Assembly: GCF_003226895.2 (NCBI RefSeq)
Contig: NZ_PNJG02000003.1
Span: forward strand, 62,001 to 126,000
Reading direction: 5' to 3'
Length of the DNA stretch: 64,000 nucleotides
Origin: Kocuria tytonis
GTDB taxonomy: Bacteria > Actinomycetota > Actinomycetes > Actinomycetales > Micrococcaceae
The position numbers and the translations under genes were made by a program. Below, piece after piece: positions 38,187 through 48,213 of this stretch. Below the pieces are notes generated by a model that was not told the DNA's origin, did no database searches, and saw only the letters and a list, made by a program, of their open reading frames with translations. Position 1 is the first letter of the stretch. The number at the start of each line of letters is the position of its first letter.

Positions 38187-38192
38187 TACCAT
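38187..38192 (+). promoter_or_regulatory. Internal -10 candidate (TACCAT) upstream of cdd
   Basis: TACCAT lies between the permease stop and cdd and would give a leader of about 46 nt containing the AGGAG ribosome site of the chosen cdd start. Confidence 0.35.
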
Positions 38193-38245
38193 CCCCCACA
38201 ATGGAGGCGGACAGCCGCACGATGCACCGAGGAACAGGAGCGACC

Positions 38246-38653
38246 ATGCCAGAGACGAACACCACCGTGGACGAGCGCGTGTGGGAGCGGCTGCAGGACG
38301 CGGCCCGGGGGGCGCTGCAGCACTCCTATTCCCCGTACTCACGCTTCCCGGTGGGCGCGGCGGCGCTGGTGGACGACGGCCGGGTGGTCACGGGGGCGAA
38401 CATCGAGAACGCCTCCTACGGGGTCACCCTGTGCGCCGAGTGCTCCCTCGTGAGCGCCCTGTTCATGTCCGGCGGGGGCAAGCTGGTGGCCTTCGTCTGC
38501 GTGGACGGGCAGGGCGAGGTCCTGATGCCGTGCGGTCGCTGTCGGCAGCTGCTGTACGAGCACCGCGCTCCGCAGCTGCAGCTGCTGACCGTGAGCGGCG
38601 TGCGCTCCATGGACCAGGTGCTCCCGGACGCCTTCGGGCCGGAGAACCTCTAG
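38246..38653 (+). CDS. cdd: Cytidine deaminase
   Basis: Zinc enzyme deaminating cytidine and deoxycytidine to uridine forms in nucleoside salvage. The 135-aa protein has the substrate motif ANIENASYG and the zinc ligands in TLCAECS (C63, with catalytic E65) and PCGRCRQ (C96, C99). I chose the ATG at 38246 because AGGAG lies upstream; an in-frame ATG at 38201 would add 15 residues outside the family. It follows the nucleoside importer directly, so imported cytidine can be used. Confidence 0.95.
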   Translation: MPETNTTVDERVWERLQDAARGALQHSYSPYSRFPVGAAALVDDGRVVTGANIENASYGVTLCAECSLVSALFMSGGGKLVAFVCVDGQGEVLMPCGRCRQLLYEHRAPQLQLLTVSGVRSMDQVLPDAFGPENL

Positions 38654-38728
38654 TCCGGTTCCCCTCGCGGCCCCGTGGTGGGCGGCGGCCGTGGCCTCCC
38701 GGCCCGGAACGGGGCACGGGGTGCCGCA

Positions 38729-38734
38729 TATACT
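38729..38734 (+). promoter_or_regulatory. -10 box (TATACT) before the 633-aa gene
   Basis: TATACT is a near-consensus -10 and predicts a leader of about 35 nt before the GTG at 38776. Confidence 0.5.
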
Positions 38735-38775
38735 TTGCACGAAACCGAGCCCGGCTCTGGAAGGGAAACATTCAC

Positions 38776-40677
38776 GTGGGTTTGAGAGATCTGTTCCGCA
38801 GCAACAAGCACGACACCCCGAGGCCGCAGCCGTCCCCCGGTGCGCGTCCCTCCGACCCCGCAGCCGATCGTGCTCCCGGATCGGATCCCGAGGCGGCCCC
38901 CCAGCAGGGGGAGCGCGGTCAGGACGCCCCCCGTCGTCGCACCGAGCCCGAGGCGACCCCGCTCCCCGAGAGCGGCGCGCTGCGCAACCTGGTGGAGCTA
39001 CTGCTCTCCCGCGGCGCCCACCGTGCGCGGCTGACCCTGGTGCAGTCCGGCAACATCATGACGCACCAGACCCGCCAGGCCGTGGGGGACGCCCAGGACG
39101 AGGTGGAGAACGGCACCGTGGACCAGGGTTCGCCCCTGTTCGACGACGTGGCGGACCTCTACACCCAGGCCATGAGCACTCCCGTGGGGCCGTGGCGGCA
39201 GCTGGACCTGGTGGTCTCCGCCCCCGATGGCGACCGGCGTGACATCACGGTCACCTACGACTTCCCCAACGGGGAGTCCCGCACCGAGCACTACGCCCAC
39301 GGGCGGGCCCGCTCCGACGCGGCGCAGCAGGACCCCGGCGCCGTCGAGACCACCGCCGGTGCGGACCACGAGCGGTCCCACGGCGCCGACCGGGGCGACC
39401 ACGAGCGTACGGGCGGCGCCGCTGCGGGTGGCCTCGCCGCCGGCGGCGCGGCGGGTGCGAGTCTCGGGGCCGCGGGCACCCGCGACGCCGACGACGCGGA
39501 CCGCCAGGCCACGACCGGCTCGGTCACTGCAGATGACACGACGAACGGTGCCAACGCCCGCCGCACGGCGGGCGGCGACGGCGGCGCCGCCCACGACGAC
39601 GCCGTGCGCGTCGTCGACCACGAGCGGGCCGAGCCCGCCGCCGACGGCGACGTGGTGGCCGGCGGCCACACCACCCCGGTGGTCGTGGCCGGCACCGAGG
39701 CCCCCGAGCATGGCGCCGCCGCGACCCCCGGTGACCAGCAGCGGGATCACACGACCGGTGCCTCGGAGCACCCCGGCACCGCAGCCGGCGCCGCTCAGGC
39801 CCACGAGCTCCAGGACGCGCCGCTCGATGCCACGGACCCGCACGGGTCCATCGGCGATCCCGAGGACGAGGCGCACCGCGGCTCCGAGGACCTCGACCGT
39901 CCCACGGAAACCGTCGATACCGGCCACCCCGCGAGCGCCGCGGTCGCGGACCCGATGACCGGGCAGCCGGGCGTCGTGGATCCCACGGGCGAACCATTCA
40001 CCGGCGAGACCTCCACCGCCGGCGCGCAGGAGCTGCCCGCCCACGTGGACGAGTCCGCGTTCGGTGCCGACTCCGCGGAGTCCCTCGTGCCCCCGGCCGT
40101 CACCGAGGACGACGACGATCCCGCGGGCGCACCGCAGCTGGCCACGGCCACCGACGTGGCGCCGTCCTACCGGGCCCCCGCGCCCGAGCAGGAGCTGGAC
40201 CCGAACGCCCTGGCACCGGGCAACCTGACCCTGACCGTGGGCGACGTCGTGTCCCGGCTCGCGGACGCGCAGCGGCACCTGTTCGGCCCGGAGGGCACGG
40301 CGCGGGACGTCTCCACCGTGCTGATCCGCGTGCGCGCCCTGGGCACCTACTACGACGCCCTGACCCACGTGCGCCTCAACGGCTTCTGGGACCAGCGCCC
40401 CACGTTCGACCTCGTGCCCGAGGAGCAGCTGCGGGTCCAGGAGCTCAAGGACGACTCCTACGTGGAGGGCTCCGGCGCACCGCTGGCCATGATGTTCCGT
40501 TTCCGTCCGGGGGTTCCCCCGGAGGTCACGTTCGACTACTCGGACGAGGAGGCGTTCGTGCGCTACGAGCAGCGGCTGCCGGGCCAGAACTACCTGGAGG
40601 AGCTGCGCATGTACCCGCGCACCGGCTCCAACATCCCGCAGCACGTGAACGAGGCGCTGCAGGACTGGAACTACTGA
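38776..40677 (+). CDS. Unknown two-domain protein with long acidic low-complexity linker (633 aa)
   Basis: I do not recognise a named function. Residues about 75-175 form a small alpha/beta domain (LVELLLSRGAHRARLTLVQ ... ITVTYDFPNGESRTEHY). Residues 180-480 are low-complexity, rich in Ala, Gly, Asp, Thr and His. Residues 480-633 form a second alpha/beta domain with MMFRFRPGVPPEVTFDYSDE and LRMYPRTGSNIPQHV, which resembles the DUF600/YezG fold seen in some immunity proteins; that likeness is by eye only. No signal or membrane helix is seen. It sits between cdd and add, where deoA often lies in actinobacteria, with only 2 bp to the add start. Confidence 0.85.
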   Translation: MGLRDLFRSNKHDTPRPQPSPGARPSDPAADRAPGSDPEAAPQQGERGQDAPRRRTEPEATPLPESGALRNLVELLLSRGAHRARLTLVQSGNIMTHQTRQAVGDAQDEVENGTVDQGSPLFDDVADLYTQAMSTPVGPWRQLDLVVSAPDGDRRDITVTYDFPNGESRTEHYAHGRARSDAAQQDPGAVETTAGADHERSHGADRGDHERTGGAAAGGLAAGGAAGASLGAAGTRDADDADRQATTGSVTADDTTNGANARRTAGGDGGAAHDDAVRVVDHERAEPAADGDVVAGGHTTPVVVAGTEAPEHGAAATPGDQQRDHTTGASEHPGTAAGAAQAHELQDAPLDATDPHGSIGDPEDEAHRGSEDLDRPTETVDTGHPASAAVADPMTGQPGVVDPTGEPFTGETSTAGAQELPAHVDESAFGADSAESLVPPAVTEDDDDPAGAPQLATATDVAPSYRAPAPEQELDPNALAPGNLTLTVGDVVSRLADAQRHLFGPEGTARDVSTVLIRVRALGTYYDALTHVRLNGFWDQRPTFDLVPEEQLRVQELKDDSYVEGSGAPLAMMFRFRPGVPPEVTFDYSDEEAFVRYEQRLPGQNYLEELRMYPRTGSNIPQHVNEALQDWNY

Positions 40678-40679
40678 GC

Positions 40680-41906
40680 ATGACCGCACGAACCACTGCC
40701 GAGGGCCCCGTCCGCACCACGGACGGGGCCCTCGGGCCACACGCCCTCATCTGTCTGCACGACCACCTGGACGGCGCCCTGCGCCCGGGCACGATCGTGG
40801 AGCTCGCCGCGGCGGTAGGCCACGAGCTGCCCACCACGGACACGGAGGCCCTGGGCCGGTGGTTCCGCGAGAACGCGGACTCCGGCAGCCTGCCGCGCTA
40901 CCTCCGGACGTTCGAGCACACGGTGGCGGTGACCCAGACCGCCGACGCGCTGCAGCGGGTGGCCCGCGAGTACGTCGAGGACTGCGCTGCGGAGGGCATC
41001 GTCCACGCCGAGGTCCGCTGGGCGCCCGAGCAGCACGTGGCCGGGGGGTTGGACCTCGACGCCGCCGTGGCGGCCGTGCAGGCGGGTCTCGCCGAGGGGA
41101 TCGCGGCCGTTCGGACCGCGGGCGGGCACATCTCCGTGGTGCAGATCCTCTGCGCCATGCGCCACCTGGACCGTTCCCTGGAGATCGCCCGGCTCGTGGT
41201 GCGCCACGTCCGGCAGGGCGCGGCGACGTCGCCCGCCGCCGGGACTCCGGCAGCCCGGGCTGCCGCCGGGGAGGTCACCGGGGCAGGCGCTTGTGCCGAA
41301 AGCGGGCCGGGGACGATGCCGCCCGGCGCCGTCGCCGGGGAACCGGCACCCGGTGCGGTGGTCGCGTTCGACCTCGCCGGGCCGGAGGACGGGTTCCCCG
41401 CGTCCGAGCACCGGGCCGCACTGGAGCTGCTGAGCGCCCATCGCATCCCGGTGACCCTGCACGCCGGGGAGGCCGCGGGGGCGGAGTCCATCGCGGACGC
41501 CCTCGATGCCGGGCGCGCCCTGCGCGTGGGCCACGGCGTGCGGCTGCTGGACGAGGACCCGGACGGGAACGCGCCGCTGAGCCGGTGGATCCGAGACCGT
41601 CAGATCGCCCTCGAGGTCTGTCCGCGCTCCAACCTGCAGACCGGCGCGTGCGCCGCGTGGGGGACGGGCCTCGCGGAGCATCCCGTGACCCGCATGCTGC
41701 GCGCGGGCTTCGCCGTGACCATCTCACCGGACAACCGACTGATGAGCGGGACCTCGGTGACCCGTGAACTGGACGGACTGCGTGCCGAGGCCGCGTGGTC
41801 GCCGGCGGACGAGCTGCGGGTGCAGCGCAACGCGGCCCGGGCCGCCTTCGTGCCCGTGGCCTACCAGCAGTGGCTGGAGCGCCGGGTCGCGGGGGAGTGC
41901 GCATGA
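40680..41906 (+). CDS. add: Adenosine deaminase
   Basis: Zinc hydrolase converting adenosine to inosine in purine salvage. The 408-aa protein has the metal His pair in LHDHLDGALRP (H27, H29), TLHAGEAAGAES near 268, the His in VGHGVRLL, and SPDNRLMSGTSVTREL with the catalytic Asp. Residues about 180-225 are an Ala/Gly/Pro-rich insertion not found in short homologues, placed before the strand VVAFDLAGPE, so it likely forms a surface loop. The ATG is 2 bp after the preceding gene and the stop overlaps mazG by 4 bp. Confidence 0.94.
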   Translation: MTARTTAEGPVRTTDGALGPHALICLHDHLDGALRPGTIVELAAAVGHELPTTDTEALGRWFRENADSGSLPRYLRTFEHTVAVTQTADALQRVAREYVEDCAAEGIVHAEVRWAPEQHVAGGLDLDAAVAAVQAGLAEGIAAVRTAGGHISVVQILCAMRHLDRSLEIARLVVRHVRQGAATSPAAGTPAARAAAGEVTGAGACAESGPGTMPPGAVAGEPAPGAVVAFDLAGPEDGFPASEHRAALELLSAHRIPVTLHAGEAAGAESIADALDAGRALRVGHGVRLLDEDPDGNAPLSRWIRDRQIALEVCPRSNLQTGACAAWGTGLAEHPVTRMLRAGFAVTISPDNRLMSGTSVTRELDGLRAEAAWSPADELRVQRNAARAAFVPVAYQQWLERRVAGECA

Positions 41907-42844
41907 GCGACGGATCGCGGAAGGAGACCGGCGGTGGCCGCACGGCGAGCGAGCAGACGCCGGGCCGGGAGCCGGTGACCCCGGAGCAGTCGGGCCGGCG
42001 GGAGGATGCCGCGGCGGTCGGCCCGTCCCACCGCGGCGCCGAGTTCGAGCGGCTGCTCGCGGTCATGGACCGGCTGCGCTCCCCGGGCGGCTGTCCCTGG
42101 GACGCCGAGCAGACCCACGAGTCGCTGCTGCGCTACCTCGTGGAGGAGACCTACGAGGTCGTGGAGGCCGTCGAGAGCCCCGAACCCCCCGCGCGGCGTC
42201 GGGACGCACTGGTGGAGGAGCTCGGGGACGTGCTGCTGCAGGTGGTCTTCCACTCCCGCATCGGGGAGGAGCACGAGCCCGCGCAGCGCTTCGACGTCTC
42301 GGACGTGGTGGCCGCCGTCACGGACAAGCTCGTCCGGCGCCACCCCGCCGTCTTCGGCGAGGACGTGCTCACCGCCGGGGTCGGGGGTGCGGTGGCGCCC
42401 GCCCCGCCCGCGCGCGCCGCGGACCCGGGCGACGGTTCCCGGCGCGCGTCCGGTGACCGGGGTCAGGAACCCGCCCCGGCGGCGTCGCCCCCCGGCGGTG
42501 CGGAGCGCCCCGGCACCGCGGAACTGGCCGCCCGCTGGGACGCCGTGAAGCGGGCGGAGAAGCCGCAGCGCACGCGCATCTTCGACGGCATCCCGCCCGC
42601 GCTGCCCGCGCTGGCCCTCGGGGAGAAGGCACTGTCCAAGGCCAGGCGGCACGGTGTGGCGGGGGTGCCGCCCACGGGTCCGGAACCCGCACCGGAGCAG
42701 CGCGAGGCGGCCGAGCGGGAACTGGGCGACGAGCTGCTGCGGCGCGTGGCCGAGGCCTCCGCGCACGGTCTGGACGCGGAGCGCGCGCTGCGTGGGGCGG
42801 TGCGCCGGTTCGTGGCGGAGAACGACGGCCCGCTGGCCGGCTGA
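41903..42844 (+). CDS. mazG: Nucleoside triphosphate pyrophosphohydrolase MazG
   Basis: House-cleaning enzyme that hydrolyses NTPs, including damaged dNTPs, to NMP and pyrophosphate. The 313-aa protein has a polar N-terminal extension of about 45 residues, then the core LLAVMDRLRSPGGCPWDAEQTHESLLRYLVEETYEV with the metal acidic cluster EETYE (81-85) and EELGD (105-109). A Pro/Ala-rich insertion of about 45 residues follows VFGEDVLTAG. A second MazG-like half (TRIFDGIPPALPALALGEKA ... ERELGDELLRRVAE) ends the protein. Its ATG overlaps the add stop, and eno follows as in M. tuberculosis. Confidence 0.93.
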   Translation: MSDGSRKETGGGRTASEQTPGREPVTPEQSGRREDAAAVGPSHRGAEFERLLAVMDRLRSPGGCPWDAEQTHESLLRYLVEETYEVVEAVESPEPPARRRDALVEELGDVLLQVVFHSRIGEEHEPAQRFDVSDVVAAVTDKLVRRHPAVFGEDVLTAGVGGAVAPAPPARAADPGDGSRRASGDRGQEPAPAASPPGGAERPGTAELAARWDAVKRAEKPQRTRIFDGIPPALPALALGEKALSKARRHGVAGVPPTGPEPAPEQREAAERELGDELLRRVAEASAHGLDAERALRGAVRRFVAENDGPLAG

Positions 42845-44311
<1,467 letters not shown>

Positions 44312-44353
44312 GCGCAGGTGGGCGCCGCCCGCGCCCCTGCCGGCCACCACGAC

Positions 44354-44385
44354 GCCGCCCGGTCCCGTTCGCGGGGCCGGGCGGC
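44354..44385 (+). terminator. Terminator after eno with TTCG loop
   Basis: A 14-bp stem with one G-U pair (44354-44367 with 44372-44385) closes a TTCG tetraloop. It lies just before the promoter of the ftsB-like gene. Confidence 0.75.
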
Positions 44386-44398
44386 TCGCCGCTGCGGG

Positions 44399-44404
44399 TA
44401 GACT
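44399..44404 (+). promoter_or_regulatory. -10 box (TAGACT) of ftsB-like gene
   Basis: TAGACT gives a leader of about 37 nt, which ends in the GGGAGG ribosome site before the ATG at 44448. Confidence 0.45.
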
Positions 44405-44447
44405 GACCGAGCACGATCCGCCCCACCACGTCACCCGGGAGGTACGC

Positions 44448-45023
44448 ATGGCCGGACCCCGCCCCCGGATCCCCCGGCGCTCCCCGGGCCCCGCGGACGA
44501 CGCCGTGCGGGACACTCCTCGGCGCGCTCCGCACGGCCCCGACGGGGACACCCACGACTCCCTCGACGGCTCCTCCACGCTCGCGGCCCCCACCCCCGCC
44601 CACTCGTTCAACGGGCGGCTCGTCGCCCTGGTCGTGGTGGTCACGCTCATCGTGTTCCTGGCAGCCCCCACCGCGAAGATCTTCCTCGACCAGCGGGCCC
44701 AGATCTCCGAGTTGCAGGCGAGCATCGCCCACGAGCAGGAGCGCCAGCAGCAGCTCAAGCGCGAGGAGCAGCTGTGGGGGGACGACTCCTACGTGGAGCA
44801 GCAGGCCCGCGAGCGCATGTCCTACGTCAAGCCCGGGGAGAACGCCTACGTGGTGCTCGGTGCGCAGCAGGACACCCACCAGGCCGTGGAGTCCTCGGCC
44901 GAGCAGGTGGAGGCTGGCAAGCCCGCGTGGGCGGACGGACTGTGGCAGTCCGTGGTGGACTCCGCCTACCCCCAGCAGGACATCACCCTGGAACCGGACG
45001 CACGAGAAAGCAGTGACCAGTGA
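44448..45023 (+). CDS. Septum formation initiator (FtsB/DivIC-like)
   Basis: A 191-aa bitopic membrane protein of the DivIC/FtsB family, part of the cell-division complex with FtsL and FtsQ. After a polar, Pro/Arg-rich cytoplasmic N-terminus of about 60 residues, one helix (LVALVVVVTLIVFLAAPTAK, about 62-81) is followed by a short coiled coil (QRAQISELQASIAHEQERQQQLKREE is its extent, residues about 86-111). Then comes the family's YVEQQARERMSYVKPGE motif. The GTG of the DUF501 gene overlaps its stop. Divergence is normal for this family; context is decisive. Confidence 0.9.
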   Translation: MAGPRPRIPRRSPGPADDAVRDTPRRAPHGPDGDTHDSLDGSSTLAAPTPAHSFNGRLVALVVVVTLIVFLAAPTAKIFLDQRAQISELQASIAHEQERQQQLKREEQLWGDDSYVEQQARERMSYVKPGENAYVVLGAQQDTHQAVESSAEQVEAGKPAWADGLWQSVVDSAYPQQDITLEPDARESSDQ

Positions 45024-45571
45024 CCGCAGCGCCACCGAACGACCCGACCGTCTCCCCGCAGGACCTCACCGTGGTGGGCCACCAGCTCGGCCGTCCGGCG
45101 CGGGACGTCGTGGAGATCGCGGCGCGCTGCACGTGCGGCAATCCCCTGGTGGTGGCCACCGCTCCCCGCCTGGGCAACGGGACGCCGTTCCCCACGGTCT
45201 TCTACCTCACGCACCCCGTGATCACCGCGGCGGTCTCCCGGCTCGAAGCCGAGGGCGCCATGTACGCCATGACGGACCGCGTGGCCACGGAACCCGAACT
45301 GGCGCGCCGGTACCGGGCCGCGCACGAGGACTACCTGGCCCAGCGGCGTCGGATCGGGGAGGCCGCGGGCACCGGGGAGGTCCCCGAGATCGAGGGCATC
45401 TCCGCCGGGGGCATGCCCGCGCGCGTCAAGTGCCTGCATGTGCTGGTGGGCCACAGCCTGGCCCGCGGCCCCGGGGTGAACCCGCTGGGGGACGAGACCC
45501 TCGAGGCCATTGCCGAGACCTGGTCCCCGCAGCGCTGCGCGTGCGATCCGACCTGGCGCGAGGGCGACTGA
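45020..45571 (+). CDS. DUF501 domain protein
   Basis: A 183-aa cytoplasmic protein of the actinobacterial DUF501 family, of unknown function. Family blocks are CTCGNPLVVATAPRLGNGTPFPT, TVFYLTHPVITAAVSRLEA and RVKCLHVLVGHSLARGPGVNPLGDE with conserved Cys residues, ending in CACD. The GTG overlaps the ftsB-like stop by 4 bp, and the ppx gene follows, exactly as Rv1024-Rv1025-Rv1026 in M. tuberculosis. The Cys/His content hints at metal binding, which is inference. Confidence 0.9.
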   Translation: MTAAPPNDPTVSPQDLTVVGHQLGRPARDVVEIAARCTCGNPLVVATAPRLGNGTPFPTVFYLTHPVITAAVSRLEAEGAMYAMTDRVATEPELARRYRAAHEDYLAQRRRIGEAAGTGEVPEIEGISAGGMPARVKCLHVLVGHSLARGPGVNPLGDETLEAIAETWSPQRCACDPTWREGD

Positions 45572-45729
45572 GCCCTGACCCCCTCGCGTGCCGGCTCACC
45601 CGGTGCCGCCGTTGGCGTGACGCGCGTCGGCCGGCGCGGCCCGCGGCCGGGCCCGGCACGCCCGGCACCTGCACCACCGCAACCCGAGATTCCGACACCT
45701 GCACCTTCGAGACGAGGACACCTGCTGCC

Positions 45730-46680
45730 ATGCGCGTTGCTGCCATCGACTGCGGTACCAATTCCATCCGTCTGCTCATCGCGGACGTCGTGGGGGACGA
45801 GCACCACCCCGCGCTCACGGACGTGGTGCGCGAGATGCGCATCGTGCGCCTGGGCCAGGGCGTGGACGCCACCGGGTGGCTCGCCGAGGCCGCGCTGGAG
45901 CGCACGTTCGCCGCGGTGGACGAGTACGCCGCGCTGATCGCGCAGCACGGCGCGGACCGCGTGCGCTTCGTGGCCACGTCCGCCACGCGCGACGCCGGGA
46001 ACCGGGACGTGTTCGTGGCGGGGATCCGCTCCCGCCTGGGCGTGGTCCCGGAGGTCGTGAGCGGGGACGAGGAGGCGGCGCTGTCCTTCCGGGGAGCACT
46101 GAACGCGGCCCCGGACCTGGACTCCCAGGACCGGGTGCTCGTGGTGGACCTCGGCGGCGGTTCCACGGAGTGCGTGCTGGGAACGCCCCGCGAGGTGCTG
46201 GCCGCCAAGAGCGTGGACGTGGGCTGCGTGCGCATGACCGAGCGCCACCTCGGCTCCAACCCTCCCACGCAGGAGCAGCAGGACCACGTGCTGCGCGACG
46301 TGGACGAGGCCATGGACGTGGTGGCGCGCACCGTCCCGCTCGGCGACACCACGCGGCTCGTGGGTGTGGCCGGCACGGTCACCACCGTCACCGCCATGGC
46401 CCTGGGGCTGGACCACTACGACGCCGACCGCATCAACGGCACCGAGCTGGACATCGCGACCGTGGACCGGGCGTGCCGCGAACTCACCGGGATGACCCGG
46501 GAGCAGCGCGCCGCCCTCGGCTTCATGCACGAGGGCCGCGTGGACGTGATCGGCGCCGGCGCGCTCGTGTGGCGCCGCGTCGTCGAACGCGTGGCGGAGG
46601 CCACCCGCGGCAGGGTCGGCACCGTGACCGCGAGCGAGCACGACATCCTGGACGGCATCGGGCTGTCCCTGGTGGCCTGA
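45730..46680 (+). CDS. Ppx/GppA-family exopolyphosphatase
   Basis: A 316-aa member of the ASKHA-fold Ppx/GppA family, hydrolysing polyphosphate or guanosine pentaphosphate. It shows the phosphate-1 loop AAIDCGTNSIRLLIAD, the segment FVATSATRDAGNR, GDEEAALSF, the phosphate-2 loop VVDLGGGSTECVLG, and GVAGTVTTVTAMALG. It is the short form without the C-terminal HD-like domain, like M. tuberculosis Ppx2 (Rv1026). A GAGGACAC sequence may serve as a weak ribosome site before the ATG. Which substrate dominates cannot be told from sequence. Confidence 0.92.
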   Translation: MRVAAIDCGTNSIRLLIADVVGDEHHPALTDVVREMRIVRLGQGVDATGWLAEAALERTFAAVDEYAALIAQHGADRVRFVATSATRDAGNRDVFVAGIRSRLGVVPEVVSGDEEAALSFRGALNAAPDLDSQDRVLVVDLGGGSTECVLGTPREVLAAKSVDVGCVRMTERHLGSNPPTQEQQDHVLRDVDEAMDVVARTVPLGDTTRLVGVAGTVTTVTAMALGLDHYDADRINGTELDIATVDRACRELTGMTREQRAALGFMHEGRVDVIGAGALVWRRVVERVAEATRGRVGTVTASEHDILDGIGLSLVA

Positions 46681-46781
46681 CACGGCGGGCGCCCGCGTCG
46701 TCGCGGCGCGCGCAGCCAGGAAGAACGGGGCCACGCCGCACGCGGGCCGGGACACGAGGACACGCGGGGAGCTGAGGGCAC

Positions 46782-48140
46782 ATGACCGGACGTTCGAGGG
46801 TGCGCGCCGCGCTGGCGGGCACCGCCGCCGGGCTGCTGCTGGCGGGGGCCGCCGCCGTCCCGGCGCTCGCGCGGGAGCCCGCGGTGCCCGCGCCGGCGCC
46901 GTCCGTCCCCGTGGAGACCCCCGTGGCCCCACCGCCCGGGGACGGCAAACCCGCCGTGGACAGCGTGGACATCCAGCAGCGCGAGTACTGGCTGGACGAC
47001 TACGGCGTGCGCGAGGCCTGGAAGTCCGCGACCGGCAAGGGCGTGAAGATCGCCGTGATCGACACCGGCGTGGACGGCACCCACCAGGACCTCGGGGACG
47101 CCGTCGGACCGGGCACGGACGTCTCCGGCGTGGGCCGGGCGGACGGGCAGGAGGGTCTGGGTGCGGAGCCGGAGCACGGGACGCTGGTGGCGTCCCTCGC
47201 GGCCGGGCGCGGCCACGGTGCCCCGACCGGGAACGGTCCGGGACACCGGGAGGGGATCCTGGGGGTCGCGCCGGAGGCGGAGATCCTGCCCGTGTCACTC
47301 GGGCTCGGCGTGCAGGATCCCGGCGTGCGGGACGTGGACGAGCAGATCCCCCGGGCGGTCCGCTGGGCGGTGGACCACGGCGCGAACGTGATCAACATGT
47401 CCGTGGGCTCCGACTCCACCGCGTGGCCGCAGTCCTGGGACTCGGCGTTCGCGTACGCGGAGGAGAAGAACGTGCTCGTGGTGGCCGCCGCGGGCAACCG
47501 TGGATCCGGACTGAACCAGGTGGGGGCACCCGCGACGATCCCGGGGGTGCTCACGGTGGGAGGCGTTGACCGCTCGGGCCGTGCGAGCTGGGACTCCTCC
47601 TCGCAGGGCATCTCCATCGCGGTCGCCGGTCCGAGCGAGGACATGGTGGGCGCCATGCCCGGCGACGGGTACGCGCAGTGGTCCGGGACCTCGGCCACCG
47701 TGCCCCTGGTCTCGGGCACGGCGGCGCTCGTCAAGCAGGAGCACCCCGATCTCACCGGCGCCCAGGTGGCCCAGCGCATCGTGGCGACCGCGCACGACGC
47801 GGGGGAGAAGGGCAAGGACCCCCTCTACGGCTACGGTGTGCTGGACGTGGCGGCGGCCGTGACGGCGGACGTGGAGCCCACGGACGAGAAGCCGCTGGGC
47901 AGCATCCGGCACTGGATCGAGCAGAACCGCCCGCAGAGTGCACCGCCCACCGCGAGCCCCACGTCCGGCACCGCGGCGGGGGACACCGAGCAGGTCACGC
48001 AGGAGGCCACCCCGCCGGTCGCACAGCCCCCGCTCAACGAGACGGGTGCGCTGCCCGTGGTGGTCCTCGCGTCCTTCGGCGTGGTGGTGGCCGGGCTGAC
48101 CGTGGCCGCGGTGCTGCACATCCGTCGGCTGGCCCGCTGA
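46782..48140 (+). CDS. Mycosin-like S8 serine protease, membrane-anchored
   Basis: A 452-aa subtilisin-family protease with a signal peptide (residues 1-30, cleaved near ALA), a Pro-rich N-segment, and the catalytic triad in IAVIDTGVD (D94), PEHGTLVAS (H132) and SGTSATVPLVSG (S304), with oxyanion N239 in AAAGNRG. The C-terminus has a Thr/Pro linker and one membrane helix (about 424-446) followed by RRLAR, so the catalytic domain faces outside. This layout matches mycosins (MycP) of type VII secretion, but no ESX genes are near. Similar genes follow ppx in related actinobacteria. GAGG lies upstream of the ATG. Confidence 0.92.
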   Translation: MTGRSRVRAALAGTAAGLLLAGAAAVPALAREPAVPAPAPSVPVETPVAPPPGDGKPAVDSVDIQQREYWLDDYGVREAWKSATGKGVKIAVIDTGVDGTHQDLGDAVGPGTDVSGVGRADGQEGLGAEPEHGTLVASLAAGRGHGAPTGNGPGHREGILGVAPEAEILPVSLGLGVQDPGVRDVDEQIPRAVRWAVDHGANVINMSVGSDSTAWPQSWDSAFAYAEEKNVLVVAAAGNRGSGLNQVGAPATIPGVLTVGGVDRSGRASWDSSSQGISIAVAGPSEDMVGAMPGDGYAQWSGTSATVPLVSGTAALVKQEHPDLTGAQVAQRIVATAHDAGEKGKDPLYGYGVLDVAAAVTADVEPTDEKPLGSIRHWIEQNRPQSAPPTASPTSGTAAGDTEQVTQEATPPVAQPPLNETGALPVVVLASFGVVVAGLTVAAVLHIRRLAR

Positions 48141-48200
48141 TTTCACGATCGGCACACAGCACCGCCGGACACACCGTCACCAAATGACCCGCGCCGTGGG

Positions 48201-48206
48201 TAAACT
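48201..48206 (+). promoter_or_regulatory. ndh -10 box (TAAACT), leaderless start
   Basis: TAAACT ends 7 nt before the ATG at 48214. This decides the start over the in-frame ATG at 48184, which lies upstream of the promoter box. Confidence 0.55.
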
Positions 48207-48213
48207 TCGGGTC

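Noticed and set aside
41795-41902. Upstream extension of mazG inside add
   Set aside because: The extension overlaps add in another frame and has shadow-type composition; the ATG at 41903 overlaps the add stop in the same way as other coupled genes here.
48184-48213. Upstream in-frame ATG for the NDH-2 gene
   Set aside because: It precedes the TAAACT box, so it would not be on the transcript predicted from that promoter, and its residues are not typical of the family.
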